A stretch of 64,000 nt of DNA from Artemia franciscana (Eukaryota; Arthropoda; Branchiopoda; Anostraca; Artemiidae): positions 22,120,038-22,184,037 of the forward strand of contig NC_088879.1 in NCBI RefSeq assembly GCF_032884065.1, given 5' to 3'. The notes beneath the pieces were generated by a model. It was not told where the DNA came from and ran no database searches. It worked only from the letters and a program-made list of their open reading frames with translations. Positions within the stretch are counted from its first letter, which is position 1. Every line of letters starts with the position of its first letter. Positions 25,761 to 37,152 of the stretch are shown piece after piece. Position numbers and translations under genes: made by a program.

Positions 25761-28430
25761 CATATTCTCGGAATGAAGCAAAAAAATCGCCCGGAAACAA
25801 ATCACTGATATCATTTATCAAATATCAAACTCCAATTGAGCAATCGATAGCACAATTAACTTGTTACGATTTAGTGACGCATAACACCAGTTGGTTAGCG
25901 CCCAGAAACAAAGGCATTGATTGCCTAGAATGTATTCCAAAAAAAAATATTATCATTGAATTGTTGGCTCAGTTGTCTAACGTGGCATTATTTTACCATA
26001 GGAAATCTTGGGTCTCACGTTGGATTCCTATTCTAGACATGAATTTCATAAAATCAATGTAGAAATTGCTTAGCGGCAAAAAAAGGTTTTTGGAAAAGAA
26101 AACATATCATCATCTATAACTGTAGTTATCAATGACACTATCTATGACTTTTGGTTATGTAGATGGCATCACTGGGGAATGTGAATTCTGTGTAGTCTGT
26201 AAAAAGTGCTGACACCGGGGATCGAAAAGGTAGGGCGCTGTTAATACTCGTTGACTCCATATTGCTCATGAGAACTGACACCTGGACCTTCCTCCATGAA
26301 AAAACCAAACTTATTTATAACATTTTATTCAAAATCATGGGAGCTGACCCTTGATCCTCCCTCAATGCCCCTCCCCCCAACCAAACAAACTTATTAACGA
26401 TATTCTATTCCAAATACACGGGAATTCAGTTTACTTTTTTCAGTTCTTTCCAAAACTATTCAAGACACCGATATTCTTCACTACAAACAAGAACATGGCT
26501 ACTGCCTGTTTCCCTAACGGTAAAACCATAAGGCCTACTGAATATTTGGCGCTTTACTAAAGCGAATTATATTACAAATATTTATTTTTGTAGGTATTAA
26601 ACATTGGAAGTAAAACGAAAACTGCAGTGAAACAAGACCAAGATTTACCAAGGCCTAGTAGGCCCTGGGGATTTCACTATTTCCGAAGTCTTAGGGATTT
26701 CTCCGAAAATTTAGCAAAATGAGGGTGGCCAAAACGCTTGGACCTATAAAATTCAAAGCTTTAAATTTGGCCATGGGCGAAAAAAAACGAGCTGGTGAGC
26801 TTTCAGCAATTAATATCATTATATATCAAATTTTCAGCTTAATTTTATTAGTTCACGCCGAAACCGATAATTTATTTTGGAATAAAAAATTATTTTGAAA
26901 TATGGAATTTTGAAAAACTTGAAACAAAGACAAACAGAAAGTAATCTAAAAGAGAAGAAGTTTTCTTAAGAAAAAATAAGGTCTTATTAAACTTAAAATC
27001 GAAAAAAATGGAAACCTACAATAACTCAAACTCAAAATGAACAGAAATTACTATTAAAGAATAAATGAAACCCAAAACGATTAGAAATTAAATAAACAAT
27101 TATAGCAAAAAAACATACAACAGGATCTAATGTAAATGAACAAATAAATCTTAAAACGAGTAACGCTTAAAACAAACAAAAATATTTTGCTAATGAAATA
27201 TAAATGAAACCCAAACGAACAGAAAATTAAATAAAGAATCGCAGCAAATAATTATACAATAGGTACTAATATAAATGAGTATATTAATCTTAAAACGAGT
27301 GAAACTTTAATTGAACCTGCAAATCAAGTTTGAAACAAACAAAAATCTCTACGAACAAGAGTTTGGGTTAAGCCTCCTTCTCTCTCTGTAAAGTCTAAAA
27401 CCTACTGAGTCATTGGCGCTTTACTGAAAACGAATCATATTAAAAATTATTTTATTTTGTTCTTAGTACAACACTGAAAATAAACATAAAATTACAGTAA
27501 AACTAAATTTTGAACTGATCAGCTTTCAGCAATAATTTCATTCTATATTAAATATTCAGTTTAATTTCACCAGTTCCTTCCAAGTGTGTTCAAGACAAAT
27601 ATAGATTCACTACAAACCAGAGTTTAGATACAGCCACCTTCCCTAACTGTAAAAGTCTCAAGCCTACAACGTCATCATTGCTTCACTGAAAATGAATTAT
27701 ATTTCAAATATTATTTTTCCAGTTATTGCAGAATTAAAAACGAAAATTACCGTGAAATAAAATCTTGAACTGATGATCTTTAACAATTAATAGCATTATG
27801 TACCGAACATTCAGTTTGATTTTATTTGTACTTTCCAAGACTGTGCAAAACATATATAGTTTTCAGTAAAGCGCCAATGAAGCAGTATGTTTCATACTTT
27901 TAAAGAGAGAGAAGGAGGCAAACCCAAACTCCTGTTCGTAGAGATTCTGTTGTTTCAAGCTTGATTTGCATATTCAATTTAAGTTTCACTCGTTTTAAGA
28001 TTTATTTACTGATTTATAACAGTACCTACTGTATGTTTGTTTGCTATGATTGTTTATTTATTTTCTGTTTGTTTTGAGTTTCATTTATACTTCAATAGTA
28101 AATTTTTGTTTTGTTTTAAGCGTTACTCGCTTTAAGATTTATTTATTGATTTATATTAGTACCTGTTGCATGTTTTTTGCTATGGCTGTTTATTTAATTT
28201 CAAATCGCTTTGGGTTTCATTTATTCTTTGATAGTCTGTTCGTTTTGAGTTTGAGTTTTTGCAGGTTTTTATTTCTTCTTATCTTAAGTTATTTCTTTTT
28301 ATTATTTCGTCTTATCTTATCTTCTTATATGGCATTGACTTTTCTTAAAAAAACATCTTTTTCGGATTTTTTGTTTTTAATAATTTACCATAAAAGGATA
28401 CAACCAAAACTAGAACTTTTTCATTAGCAG
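25761..28430. repeat. Duplicated noncoding sequence with repeated ~100-bp modules and a long inverted repeat
   Basis: Modules of the type gtaaa-gtctaaa-gcctac then ggcgctttactgaaaacg-aattatatt recur near 26490-26590, 27360-27440 and 27620-27730. A gaaacccaaaacg block around 27000-27330 is present in reverse around 27880-28270 (cgttttaagatttattta, gggtttcatttattctttg), forming a large imperfect inverted repeat. Closely matched by 43310-45830. Confidence 0.7.
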
Positions 28431-29580
28431 AACTAAATGCTTTTTCATAATTTATGCAATTTATACAGGAATTTGGTAATTGACGAGTATATCAGTTATT
28501 TATGCAAGAATGAGAATTTGATCGAAGCATCCTATTCGTTTCCTAAAACCACGATATTCTGTTCTCAAAATCACTTCTACATAATCTTATAGTCTAAGCA
28601 TCATCGTGCTAATAAATTCAATTCCACCCAAATCAAGCTAATGCCTCTATAATTGCTATATTCACTCTTATTACCTTTATATACAAAGGGGTTTGATTAT
28701 AATTTTCCTAAGACATCAGGGTAACTCTTCCTTAATAAAATAGTTTCCTTGTTTTATCTCTAGCCTCGTAACCGGCATATTTACCATGCTTAAATCTTAT
28801 TTGCCATACTATCACTGTCATTTTTCAATGTTTCTGATATCACTTTAGCTATTCCTGACTAATTAAATCTTCATTCCCTTCCAAACTATTCAAAAAATTT
28901 TCCACCATTTTCTGTATCATTTACAACGACTTCATCACTGTTTAGCTCTCTCAAAATTTTTTTAATACTCTTTGTTATTAGTTGAGGCATCGTTCCAGTC
29001 TTAAAACGGGATTAGTCGAGACTCACTAACCCCCTTCAATTTCTCAACGCACGAATACAGTACCTTACTATTATATCATGTGGTTACATCTTCAAAAGCC
29101 TTGGCTATCTAATCCGAATCATCTATTTCACATAATAACAATTCACTCTGATTTAAAGCCATCCATCCTTCCCTCTTATACTCGTAAGACTTGTAACTCA
29201 GGAGCTTCTTGTAAAAACCTTCCTCTCTTCTGCAAAGCTTAAAGCCCTTTCACTAATACTCCTAGTTACTTTTTCAATCTGCCTCCCCAAAATGTCACCT
29301 GTTATTACAGGTGACATTACAGGTTCATTATTACAGGTTCAAAAGCCTTGGCAATCTAACCCGAAGAATTTGTTTCACATAATTAGTATTCACAGTGGTT
29401 TAAAGCTATCGGTGCTTCCCTCTTATACTCATAAGACTTGTAACTGAGGATCTTCTTGTAAAAACCTTTCTTCTACAAAGCTTACAGCCCTTTCACTAAT
29501 GCTCCTAGCTACCTTTTTGTCTGCCTCCCAAAAAAGTCACCTGCTATTTCACAAGCCACTTTCCTATATTATCGAATTTT
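28430..29580 (-). pseudogene. LINE reverse transcriptase remnant (duplication copy 1)
   Basis: On the minus strand, frames near 28430-28700 give SEYSNYRGISLI (RT motif 1 region), then FISTMMLRL, then DYVEVILRTEYRGFRKR followed by CFDQIL. These equal the NYRGISLI, LLRRLRDYVE and FRKGRGCVDQIF signatures of non-LTR retrotransposon RTs. Upstream (29070-29570) a segment encoding an EGFYKKLL/ALNHSELLL-like linker is tandemly duplicated. Many stops and frameshifts: long dead. The same remnant is in duplication copy 2. Confidence 0.7.
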
Positions 29581-30080
29581 AAATTTCAGAATTACATGCC
29601 CTATTGTTTTGAGAATATTTCTCTTATATTCTCAAGGTCATGACTACCCTATGACCAGTTGTCCTTCGTAAATTTTGGCTTCTGATTAGCATTTAAATAC
29701 TACAAGATGAGAGTCTTTACTTTTAATATTAACAACAACACTCATATATAACCTTAGTGGCCCGTATTTTGGCAATTTTATTTTAGTTGCCCAAGCTAGG
29801 AATTCTTAAGCTAAATAGTTTTATTCCCTTTTACAAGTCTCAAATAAGAAGCTAGAACAGTGACAAGTTCTTTGCAGTTTCACATTTTTTAGTTTCTTTA
29901 TTTAAAGTAGGGGCAGTGAGCCCCCTAAGTTTTGGGATTGACTGAATCATATCTAGGCTTACGAGGTAAAAACGCTTCGATGACAACCCATTGACTATTA
30001 GTTTTTACGTAATCTATAAACAGCAATAATAGTAAATTAATAATAGAGAAATAAAATACTATAAATCAGTTAATGATAAT

Positions 30081-31771
30081 CAAACAGTTCGTGGTAACGA
30101 ACTGTAGTAAGGAGCGACCCGGCTCAATAGTAAACGAAACTCTAAATAACGGAATTGTGATGCTAAAATATACATCAAAAGAATCAAATTTTTATGCTGA
30201 TTTTAAATATATAAGTTTCATTAAATTTGGTCTTTGTCATCAAAAGTTACGAGCCTGAGAAAATTTGCCTTATTTTAGAAAATAGGCGAAAACACCCCCT
30301 AGAAGTCACAGAATTTTAACGAAAATCACACCATCACATTCGGCGTATCAGAGAACCCTATAGCAAAATTTTCAAGCTCGTATCTACAAAAATGTGGAAT
30401 TTCGTATTTTTTGCCAGAAGACAAATCACGGGTGCGTGTTTATTTGTTTTTTTTCCCCAGGGGTCATCGTACCGACCAAGGGGTCCTAGAATGTCGCAAG
30501 AGGGCTCATTCTAACGGAAATGAAAAGTTCTGGTGCCCTTTTTAAGTGACAAAAAAATGGAGGGCACCTAGGCCCCCTCCCACACTCATTTTTCTCCAAA
30601 GTCAAAAGATCAAAATTTTGATATAGCCATTTTGTTTCGCATAGTCAAAAATCATAATAACTATGTCTTTGGGAATGATTTACTCCCCCACAGTCCCTGG
30701 GGGAGGGGCTGCAAGTTACAAACTTCGACCAGTGTTTACATATAATAATGGTTATTGGGAAGTGTACAATCTTTTTCAGGGGATTTTTTTTTGTTTTGGG
30801 GGTGGGGTTGAGGGGGAGGGGGCTATGTGGGAGGAGCTTTCATTGGAGAAATATGTCATGGGGGAAGAAAAATTCAATGAAAAGGGCGCAGGATTTTCTA
30901 AAATTACTATAAAAAAACAATAAAAAATAAACATGGTAAAGTTTTTTCAATTGAGATTATTACGCATATGAGGGGTTCTAAAAATACTTTAGCATAAAGA
31001 GCGAGGTATTTAGGAGGAGATAAATACCTCGCTCTTTATGCTATAGTATTTTTAGTAATTTCAACTATTTATTCTACGGCCTTTCTGATTCAGGGGTCAT
31101 TCTTAAAGAATCGGCACAAAACGTACGATTTAGTGTAAAGAGCGAGGTATTAACGAGGGTACAAACCCCCTCATATACATAATAAAAATTTAAGAATATA
31201 AAGGTTTGTTACGTAAGTTAATTCTTAAGTTACGTATATTTTTTGCTAATAAAAAAATTCGTTAAAAATTAAAATTTATAGTTGCCTTCTTGTGTAACCG
31301 AAAAATTGCATGGCAACTAGGCCTCCTTTCCCATCCCTTATTTCTCAAAGTCATCTGGTCAGAACTAAGAGAAAGCCATTTAGCCAAAAAAGGAATTAAA
31401 ATGTAAATTTCATTTTAATAATTTATGTGTGGAGAGCCAAAATCAAACATGCATTAATTCAAAAACGTTCAGAAATTACATAAAAAAACTAGTTTTTCTA
31501 ACTGAAAGTAGGGAGCGACATTAAAACTTAAAACGAACAGAAATTACTCCGTATATGAAATGGGTTGTCCCCTCCGCAATCCTTCGCTCTTTATGCTAAA
31601 GTCTGACTCTTGACCACAATTCTGCTTTTTAAAACAATTAAAAGCTTTAGCATAAAGAGCGAGGGATTACGGAGGGGACAACCCATTTCATATACGGAGT
31701 AATTTCTGTTCGTTTTAAGTTTTAATGTCGCTCCTTACTTTCAGTTAGAAAAACTAGTTTTCTTATGTAAT
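30081..31771 (-). mobile_element. HP-element, complete, with empty site in the other copy
   Basis: Copy 2 of the segmental duplication reads gttaatgataattcat-cataaac without interruption (47628-47650). Here the element sits between gttaatgataat and tcataataaaac. It starts with the 22-nt hairpin (30084-30105: 9-bp stem, GGTA loop) and subterminal agtaaggagcgac (30105 on), and it ends with the giant hairpin 31482-31771, whose arms of about 115 bp carry the inverted gtcgctccttact. There is no protein. Length ~1.69 kb. Either no target-site duplication or a 4-bp TAAT duplication fits. Confidence 0.85.
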
Positions 31772-31952
31772 TCATAATAAAACAACTAATTATTTTCTCT
31801 TCAACATCAAGTCCTTCATCAAGATTCAGCTGTACAATCATCTTCAGGACAGTTGCAGCAGGGTTAATAGTTGAAGCATACTGGTCTGGTTATTTGCATA
31901 AAATATGTTTTAAAAGATTTATAATTATTTGTTGTGATGGATAATAAAAATC

Positions 31953-32036
31953 TACTCTTCGTAAAGCCGCAAGTTTCGCTGCCTCCTATAGCTGGCATCA
32001 AATTCCTTATCAAGATTCAGTGCCACATTTGTCGGG
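31953..32036 (-). pseudogene. NDUFAF3 last-exon fragment in duplication copy 1
   Basis: Minus-strand reading gives PTNVALNLDKEFDASYRR, then QRNLRLYEE and a stop, aligning codon for codon with the end of the real exon at 47844-48097 (two amino-acid differences). Homology stops abruptly at 32036 in the IPPTN motif. The rest of the exon and its splice acceptor are absent, so this is a by-product of the duplication. Confidence 0.85.
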
Positions 32037-33006
32037 CATAATTTTTAAAAATTATGGTTTTTAAAAGAATAAACAAAGACTAACTATAGGTAGCAAAGGC
32101 TAATTAGCTTCTGTGACCTATAGCTAATCTATAGCTAATTAATTTCTGTGACCTATAGTGTCAGTTGCTATAATTGTAGATGTTGATATTGGTTGTATTT
32201 TGCTTAGTTTTGGGTTTTATTATTTTTTTTCTTTAAATTTGTTTAGTTGTTTCTTGTTTTATCAGTGTTGAAACCCTTCGTTTCATACCGGTGAAATTTC
32301 TTGGCCGTTGTAGTTTTTATCTTTTCTTTCTACTGGCCATATTCCCGTTTGTTGGCTCATTGTTGAAATTTCTTTCATTGTTTTTTTTTTCAAATCTTAT
32401 CATAAGACTAACCAATTGGCATAGTTATTAAAAAAAAATAAAAAATATATATGAGATCAGAGGCCATAGCATCTCAGTACTAATAGAAAGTTGATTTTTA
32501 CATAGTTGCACCATTTTCACAAACTAACCCTCTGTAGACCTCTAGTTACATCGGTAGTTTTTGTTTTATACGTTTATACTGTTTTTAAGTTTAAGTTTTT
32601 GTACTTTTCTTTTTCCGTATTTTCTAATACTTCATATAAAACCTTTGAAAAAAATGATTAAGAAACACATGCAGAATTGTTTTTTAATTTATGGGCAATC
32701 ATACAACCCTCCACCACTCATAGCCCATATCTTCTGAAAAGTGCTTTAAATTTGAATATTTTGCATAGAAGATAAGTTATAGAGCAACATTTATAAGGGG
32801 CTCAGCAGCGGAGGAGGAGGCAGTATAGTTGCCTTATAAGGATTTGCTAGTGTTTTTTTTTACCATTTTAGGCTTCAACATAATTTTAAGTGTCATTTGA
32901 ATATGGAATGACTCTTGTTTGTTATATGGAAAAGAAATATTTTAGTTTTAGGAATGACCTAAAATTACTGTTTTTTTCTGTTTTAGTAGACCTCTTTCTC
33001 TTTCAG
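32037..33006. other. Non-repetitive AT-rich sequence, likely intron of the DHHC gene
   Basis: Ends with a polypyrimidine tract and CAG (ctctttctctttcag, 32992-33006), a good splice acceptor for the exon that follows. No upstream exon of the DHHC gene recognised. Confidence 0.4.
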
Positions 33007-33127
33007 ACTGGTGTTATCTTTCCAATAGAATATAAAAAATGTAGAAAGTGCTACAGGCCCAAGCCCCCGCGTACACATCATTGTTCAGTTTGTAATAGAT
33101 GCGTTCTTCGAATGGATCATCACTGTC
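33007..33127 (+). CDS. DHHC palmitoyltransferase, single internal exon (ZDHHC16-like)
   Basis: DHHC enzymes are integral-membrane S-acyltransferases that transfer palmitate from the catalytic Cys to cysteines of target proteins, mostly at ER or Golgi. The 121-nt exon encodes a zinc-binding Cys-rich segment in the family order: [31 protein letters not shown], with the catalytic DHHC at the very end. It begins after a CAG acceptor at 33006 (phase 0) and ends in the first base of the next codon (C, expected Pro of DHHCPW) before GTGAGT at 33128-33133. The [10 protein letters not shown] wording resembles ZDHHC16, but the subgroup is uncertain. I did not find the following exon (WLNNCVG) in the window, so the neighbouring introns are long or the gene is incomplete. 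Confidence 0.85.
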
Positions 33128-33860
33128 GTGAGTTATATAATTTCCTTGTGTAGAATCTGATTTGCATTATTTTACATTATTGATTGATAATGTCTATTTG
33201 TGTACTGAACAGTAGCACTTTTGTCAGTTTTTACCAATTTGTCAATTTTGTCTTTTCAATTAAAATATCAAAAACAAACATTGTTCGAAATACGAGGGGG
33301 GGGGCAAAAGATAAATTCCCTTCTCTTGCTATTAGAGCCCATGGACTTAATAAAAAAAGTATAGGTTTTTGAATGTTTAAACTTAGTACTTTCATCTATT
33401 CCAGCAGTGAATTGTTCCAATAGAAGTATCGTAGTTTTCAATTTAGAATCTATTCAAAATACACTGTTTGAAATTATGAAATCACAGGTTATTGATGCTT
33501 ATACAATACAGATGTCTCAGTTTAATATTTTTGCAAACCGCAAAAGCCATCTTATCAGATGAATTCGATTCTTAAAGGTTGACGATATCCAATGATATAG
33601 AGGGGGCGGAGCATTTTCCAAGCACGGGCGGAACGTTCTTCAATCCATTCCGATGACATTGCACAACATTGCACGAGCGGGCAAGTTTTGTTTGATCACA
33701 AGTGTAATTGAGCAACACTTCGGCCCATGTATTTTTCTAGGAGTGAGACATCTGGTGAAAACAAATAGATATTCTTTAACGAAATACTATTAATTGACAA
33801 AACCGTTGATGTATTAATCCAATAATATAGTTTTCTTTGAAGAATTTCCCTCGAAGATCT
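33128..33860. other. Unassigned, probable DHHC intron
   Basis: Starts with the splice donor GTGAGT. A run of G lies near 33296. No further exon identified. Confidence 0.4.
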
Positions 33861-33861
33861 T

Positions 33862-34090
33862 TGGGCTGTCATCTACATTTTCAATTTAACGTAATGTTTG
33901 ATGATGACAGCTTAGGTTAGAATAGATTAGGTTTTGTGAGGCCAGGTTGGACAATGTCAGCTCAGATTAGGTTTTTAACCCATTTCTGATATTTAGAGCC
34001 AAATTTAACATTAACTAATCTAACTTGACCTAGCCTAAACTAACATAATTTAACCTAACCTAACTTTGACTTTTTCACCATAGCTGGTAT
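33862..34090 (+). repeat. TTAGGTTA-rich foldback repeat, copy 1
   Basis: The left half has variants of cttaggttagaatagattag, a central constant segment reads gtttttaacccatttctg, and the right half has cctaacctaac-type sequence, so the two halves can pair. The same element lies inverted at 50530-50745. The TTAGG resemblance to arthropod telomeric repeats is superficial, because the units are irregular. Confidence 0.65.
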
Positions 34091-34201
34091 CAGACTTAAA
34101 AGGCTTACTCGTAAAACTAATTGAATTCAAGTAGAAAAAAAGGAATTTCGAATATTCACCGGTGAATGTCGACATTAACCAAATTTCTGACATTAACAGT
34201 A

Positions 34202-34930
<729 letters not shown>

Positions 34931-35428
34931 AGGCACAGCTCATGAATGTAGAACGTCATCTGAAGTAATCATCAGACGGATAGCTTGATCATAGGGCACT
35001 GGTATACGATTGTCCACATCAAGTAAACGATATATACCAGTAGAAAGTTCATTTGAAGGGATCATGTATGAATCAAATTGAATATCGTCAAAATCAGAGT
35101 ATTCATAAGATCAGTATCACTGATGCCCCGTTGCTTTAATAGTCAAGGCAGGATTATGAATTTCATCAATTAAATAGAGAAGACGAATAGAAGAAAGGGC
35201 AATAGCTACTAAAATAATAGCAGGAATAACGGTTCAAACCGTCTCGATTGCCTGACCATCAAGTAGATAACGATGGAGAAATTTATTAGAAAATAATGCA
35301 GCTAAGAAAAAGCCAACAAGAGAAGTAATTAAGATCACTACTAGTAAAGCATGGTCATAGAAAAAAACAAGTTGTTCTATGAGAGGTGAGTTCCCATTTT
35401 GTAAACCTAGTTGGGATCATTGAGACAC
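34931..35428 (-). pseudogene. Nuclear mitochondrial copy of COX2 (5' part)
   Basis: On the minus strand one frame reads cytochrome c oxidase subunit [105 protein letters not shown]. In the standard code it is broken by TGA, but every TGA sits at a conserved Trp, so the frame is open in the invertebrate mitochondrial code. It stops being COX2 right after HSWAVP (34931). The copper-site C-terminal third is missing. With the flanking tRNA and COX1 pieces in mitochondrial order, this is a NUMT, and a young one. Confidence 0.93.
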
Positions 35429-35490
35429 TTTTAAAGGGGGTACCCATCTTTGGAGCTTAAATCCAATGCATAGATGTTTCTGCCACTTTA
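35429..35490 (-). pseudogene. NUMT copy of mitochondrial tRNA-Leu(UUR)
   Basis: Between the COX1 and COX2 pieces, as in pancrustacean mtDNA. On the minus strand the D-arm side reads taaagtggcagaaa, and the anticodon stem-loop ttgga-tttaagc-tccaa is intact with anticodon TAA. The T arm is recognisable, but the acceptor stem does not close well. Confidence 0.7.
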
Positions 35491-35712
35491 GAATGTAGAG
35501 ATCATAGTAATTTCTTCATAGGAGTGATCAGCAGGCGGATGGGGATGATTTCATTCCACACTTGATCTTAAATTTGTCCCTGTAAGATCTCAAAACTCCT
35601 CATTTTAGAGGAATCCCCTAAACTGGAATGGAAATACAGTTCCTAGACGAGGGAGGAATGAGGGCCCTAAGAGATTTGGGAGTCAAGAGCGCCTAGGACT
35701 TGGCACACTATT
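35488..35712 (-). pseudogene. NUMT copy of COX1 3' end
   Basis: The minus-strand frame (mitochondrial code, AGA = Ser) reads GTVFPFQFRGFL, a stop, NEEFWDLTGTNLSSSVEW, NHPHPPADHSYEE, ITMISTF and a TAA at 35490. The PPADHSYEE-type tail is the normal COX1 C-terminus just before tRNA-Leu. Similarity is strong to about 35640. Beyond that there are only hints (PRRS near 35700), with frame disruption, so the left border is approximate. Confidence 0.85.
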
Positions 35713-36141
35713 GCACCAAACCAAGAGTGCCTTCGAGCATCCCTTACCCGCTGAAAAGTAGCTTCCCTGGATGTAATCTGCAAAAGATAACAAGCATCTA
35801 GCCAGCCACTTGTCAACTGAAGGGCTGTAGGCAACTAGGCGACTAACAACACTAATCATGTCTACTTCCCTATAAACATAGCTTATTTAGACACCCCTGG
35901 AAGTTGTGCCATATTTCACAATTACTGTCCCTTTTTACTATTTGCTTATAAGTTCAAAATTTGTTTTATACTTTTGAAAAGATTGGATTTTTGTTCATAA
36001 ATGACTTCAATTATCTTGCATTTTCCAGGGTTACTTGTCTGACAACCCTAATATCTTGATAAGTAAGATAGTATCTAAATAATAATAATATCTAGATAAG
36101 TAATCTTGAAATATTAAAACATACAACAATTGTGTAGACTA
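35713..36141. other. Unassigned spacer between NUMT and U5
   Basis: Possible remnants of further COX1 (a PLFSG-like stretch near 35750) but too degenerate to claim. Confidence 0.35.
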
Positions 36142-36253
36142 GTCTGCCTTTCGGCATTCAAAAATTTGTTAATACTCATCAAGTGCCCCTCCCCACGGTA
36201 ATCTTTAGTAAAAGGCGAAAGATTAACTCGATATGAGGAGAGGCCAGAGCTAT
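36142..36253 (-). ncRNA. U5: U5 spliceosomal snRNA
   Basis: U5 is the core of the U5 and tri-snRNP and holds the exon ends during both splicing steps through its loop I. Minus strand, about 112 nt. The 5' stem begins atagctctggcc. The invariant loop I, tcgccttttactaaag (36198-36217 region), is intact and flanked by the complementary taatctt and agatta. The opposing stem strand is ccgtggggagggg. An Sm site, aaatttttga, is at 36167-36158, and a short GC 3' stem-loop, tgccgaaaggca, follows. Length and order match the family. Ends are accurate to a few bases. Confidence 0.9.
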
Positions 36254-36988
36254 GAAAATTGCTAAGGTTGACTTGGGCATATACAAATAAATCCTAGTAA
36301 ATCCTCGTGGTTTTTTTTAAGAAGGTTCGAAAGCAATAAGAAATTCAATGTTCAATCAAGTAAATACCAAAAAATCATATGATGTGAAAACATATTCAAT
36401 GAACAGCAATTCATGGGTAACTTTAATGACATACTACTGAAACTACATCCGCAGAAAATAACATAAATATTCAGTAATCAGGCCCAAAAATAATTGTAAT
36501 GTAGCTGAATGGTCGATCAATTGCTGTAGCCAAAGGCTCCCCTATTAAAATATTCCAAGAAGCTTAGCGGTAGTGAAGGAATTCTTAGTCTGATATGTTG
36601 CCAATACAATAGACTTGATGAAATGAGTGGTGACCAAGGGCATTTCACTTTTTAAGACTAGCCTTTGTGACTTAATTTAAATTTCAGCAATTGGATTCGA
36701 TTCCTAGTTCAATTTAAAAATCAGTATTTGATAATTACGGAGTATTTTCAAAAACAAAATGCATCAGGAATTCAATCAGTTTAGGCAATTTAATTTAATT
36801 ATGGCGACTGGTCATTGATACGGCATCATTTGCTTTAATACAAGACTAAGAAAAACAAAATGTGTTTATTTAAGAGATGTTCTAAATTACTTGGTTTAAA
36901 CATTATCAATCTGCATACTTTTCCCTTACAATTCACAAAATTACAACATAGTACGGGCTCAAAAGAAGAAACCTATTCAATGTGTGGA
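36254..36988. other. Spacer between U5 and U1
   Basis: Upstream side of U5. It carries ggatttatttg about 41 bases before the U5 start, while U1 has ggatttatgtc about 47 bases before its start. A shared PSE-type promoter element is possible but not shown. Nothing else recognised. Confidence 0.35.
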
Positions 36989-37152
36989 CAGGGGTCCGCG
37001 CGAACGCAGTCCCCCACTACCAAAAATTACGCTGTTGACTTACCCCCATTTGGGGTAATCACAGGGGTCAGCCAATCCGAAGTGCAATGGAAAGGCCTCA
37101 CCCTGGGAGCGCCTCCTTCATGATCAAGGCAGCTCCCCAGCCAGGTAAGTAT
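36989..37152 (-). ncRNA. U1: U1 spliceosomal snRNA
   Basis: U1 base-pairs with the 5' splice site in the first step of spliceosome assembly. Minus strand, exactly 164 nt, the canonical length. The 5' end reads atacttacctgg (37152-37141), so the splice-site recognition sequence ACTTACCTG is intact. Stem-loop I has the U1-70K loop ttgatcatgaagg. Stem-loop II carries ccattgcacttcgg (U1A-binding type). A strong stem-loop III (taccccaaatgggggta) follows. The Sm site aatttttggtag matches the arthropod form, and the terminal stem-loop has gcgttcgcgc. The overlapping forward ORF at 36860-37123 is spurious. Confidence 0.97.

Larger units (their letters stand above)
20876..32036 (+). repeat. Segmental duplication, copy 1
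   Basis: Three blocks align in order with copy 2: 20876-21748 with 38574-39447, 23541-30080 with 40913-47641, and 31772-32036 with the stretch ending at 47937. Copy 1 has HP-element sequence where copy 2 has 39448-40912, and a clean HP-element insertion at 30081-31771. The right breakpoint (32036) falls inside the last NDUFAF3 exon, so copy 2 is probably the source. Confidence 0.9.

Noticed and set aside
30077-31771. Four-base TAAT target-site duplication for the HP-element
   Set aside because: Possible, but the hairpin arm symmetry and other copies suggest the right-hand TAAT belongs to the element end. Left undecided rather than claimed.
33862-34090. Interstitial telomeric repeat
   Set aside because: TTAGG-like words are irregular and arranged as an inverted repeat, not as a (TTAGG)n array.
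36860-37123. 87-codon forward ORF
   Set aside because: It lies antisense over the U1 snRNA, and the apparent protein-like composition comes from the RNA gene.
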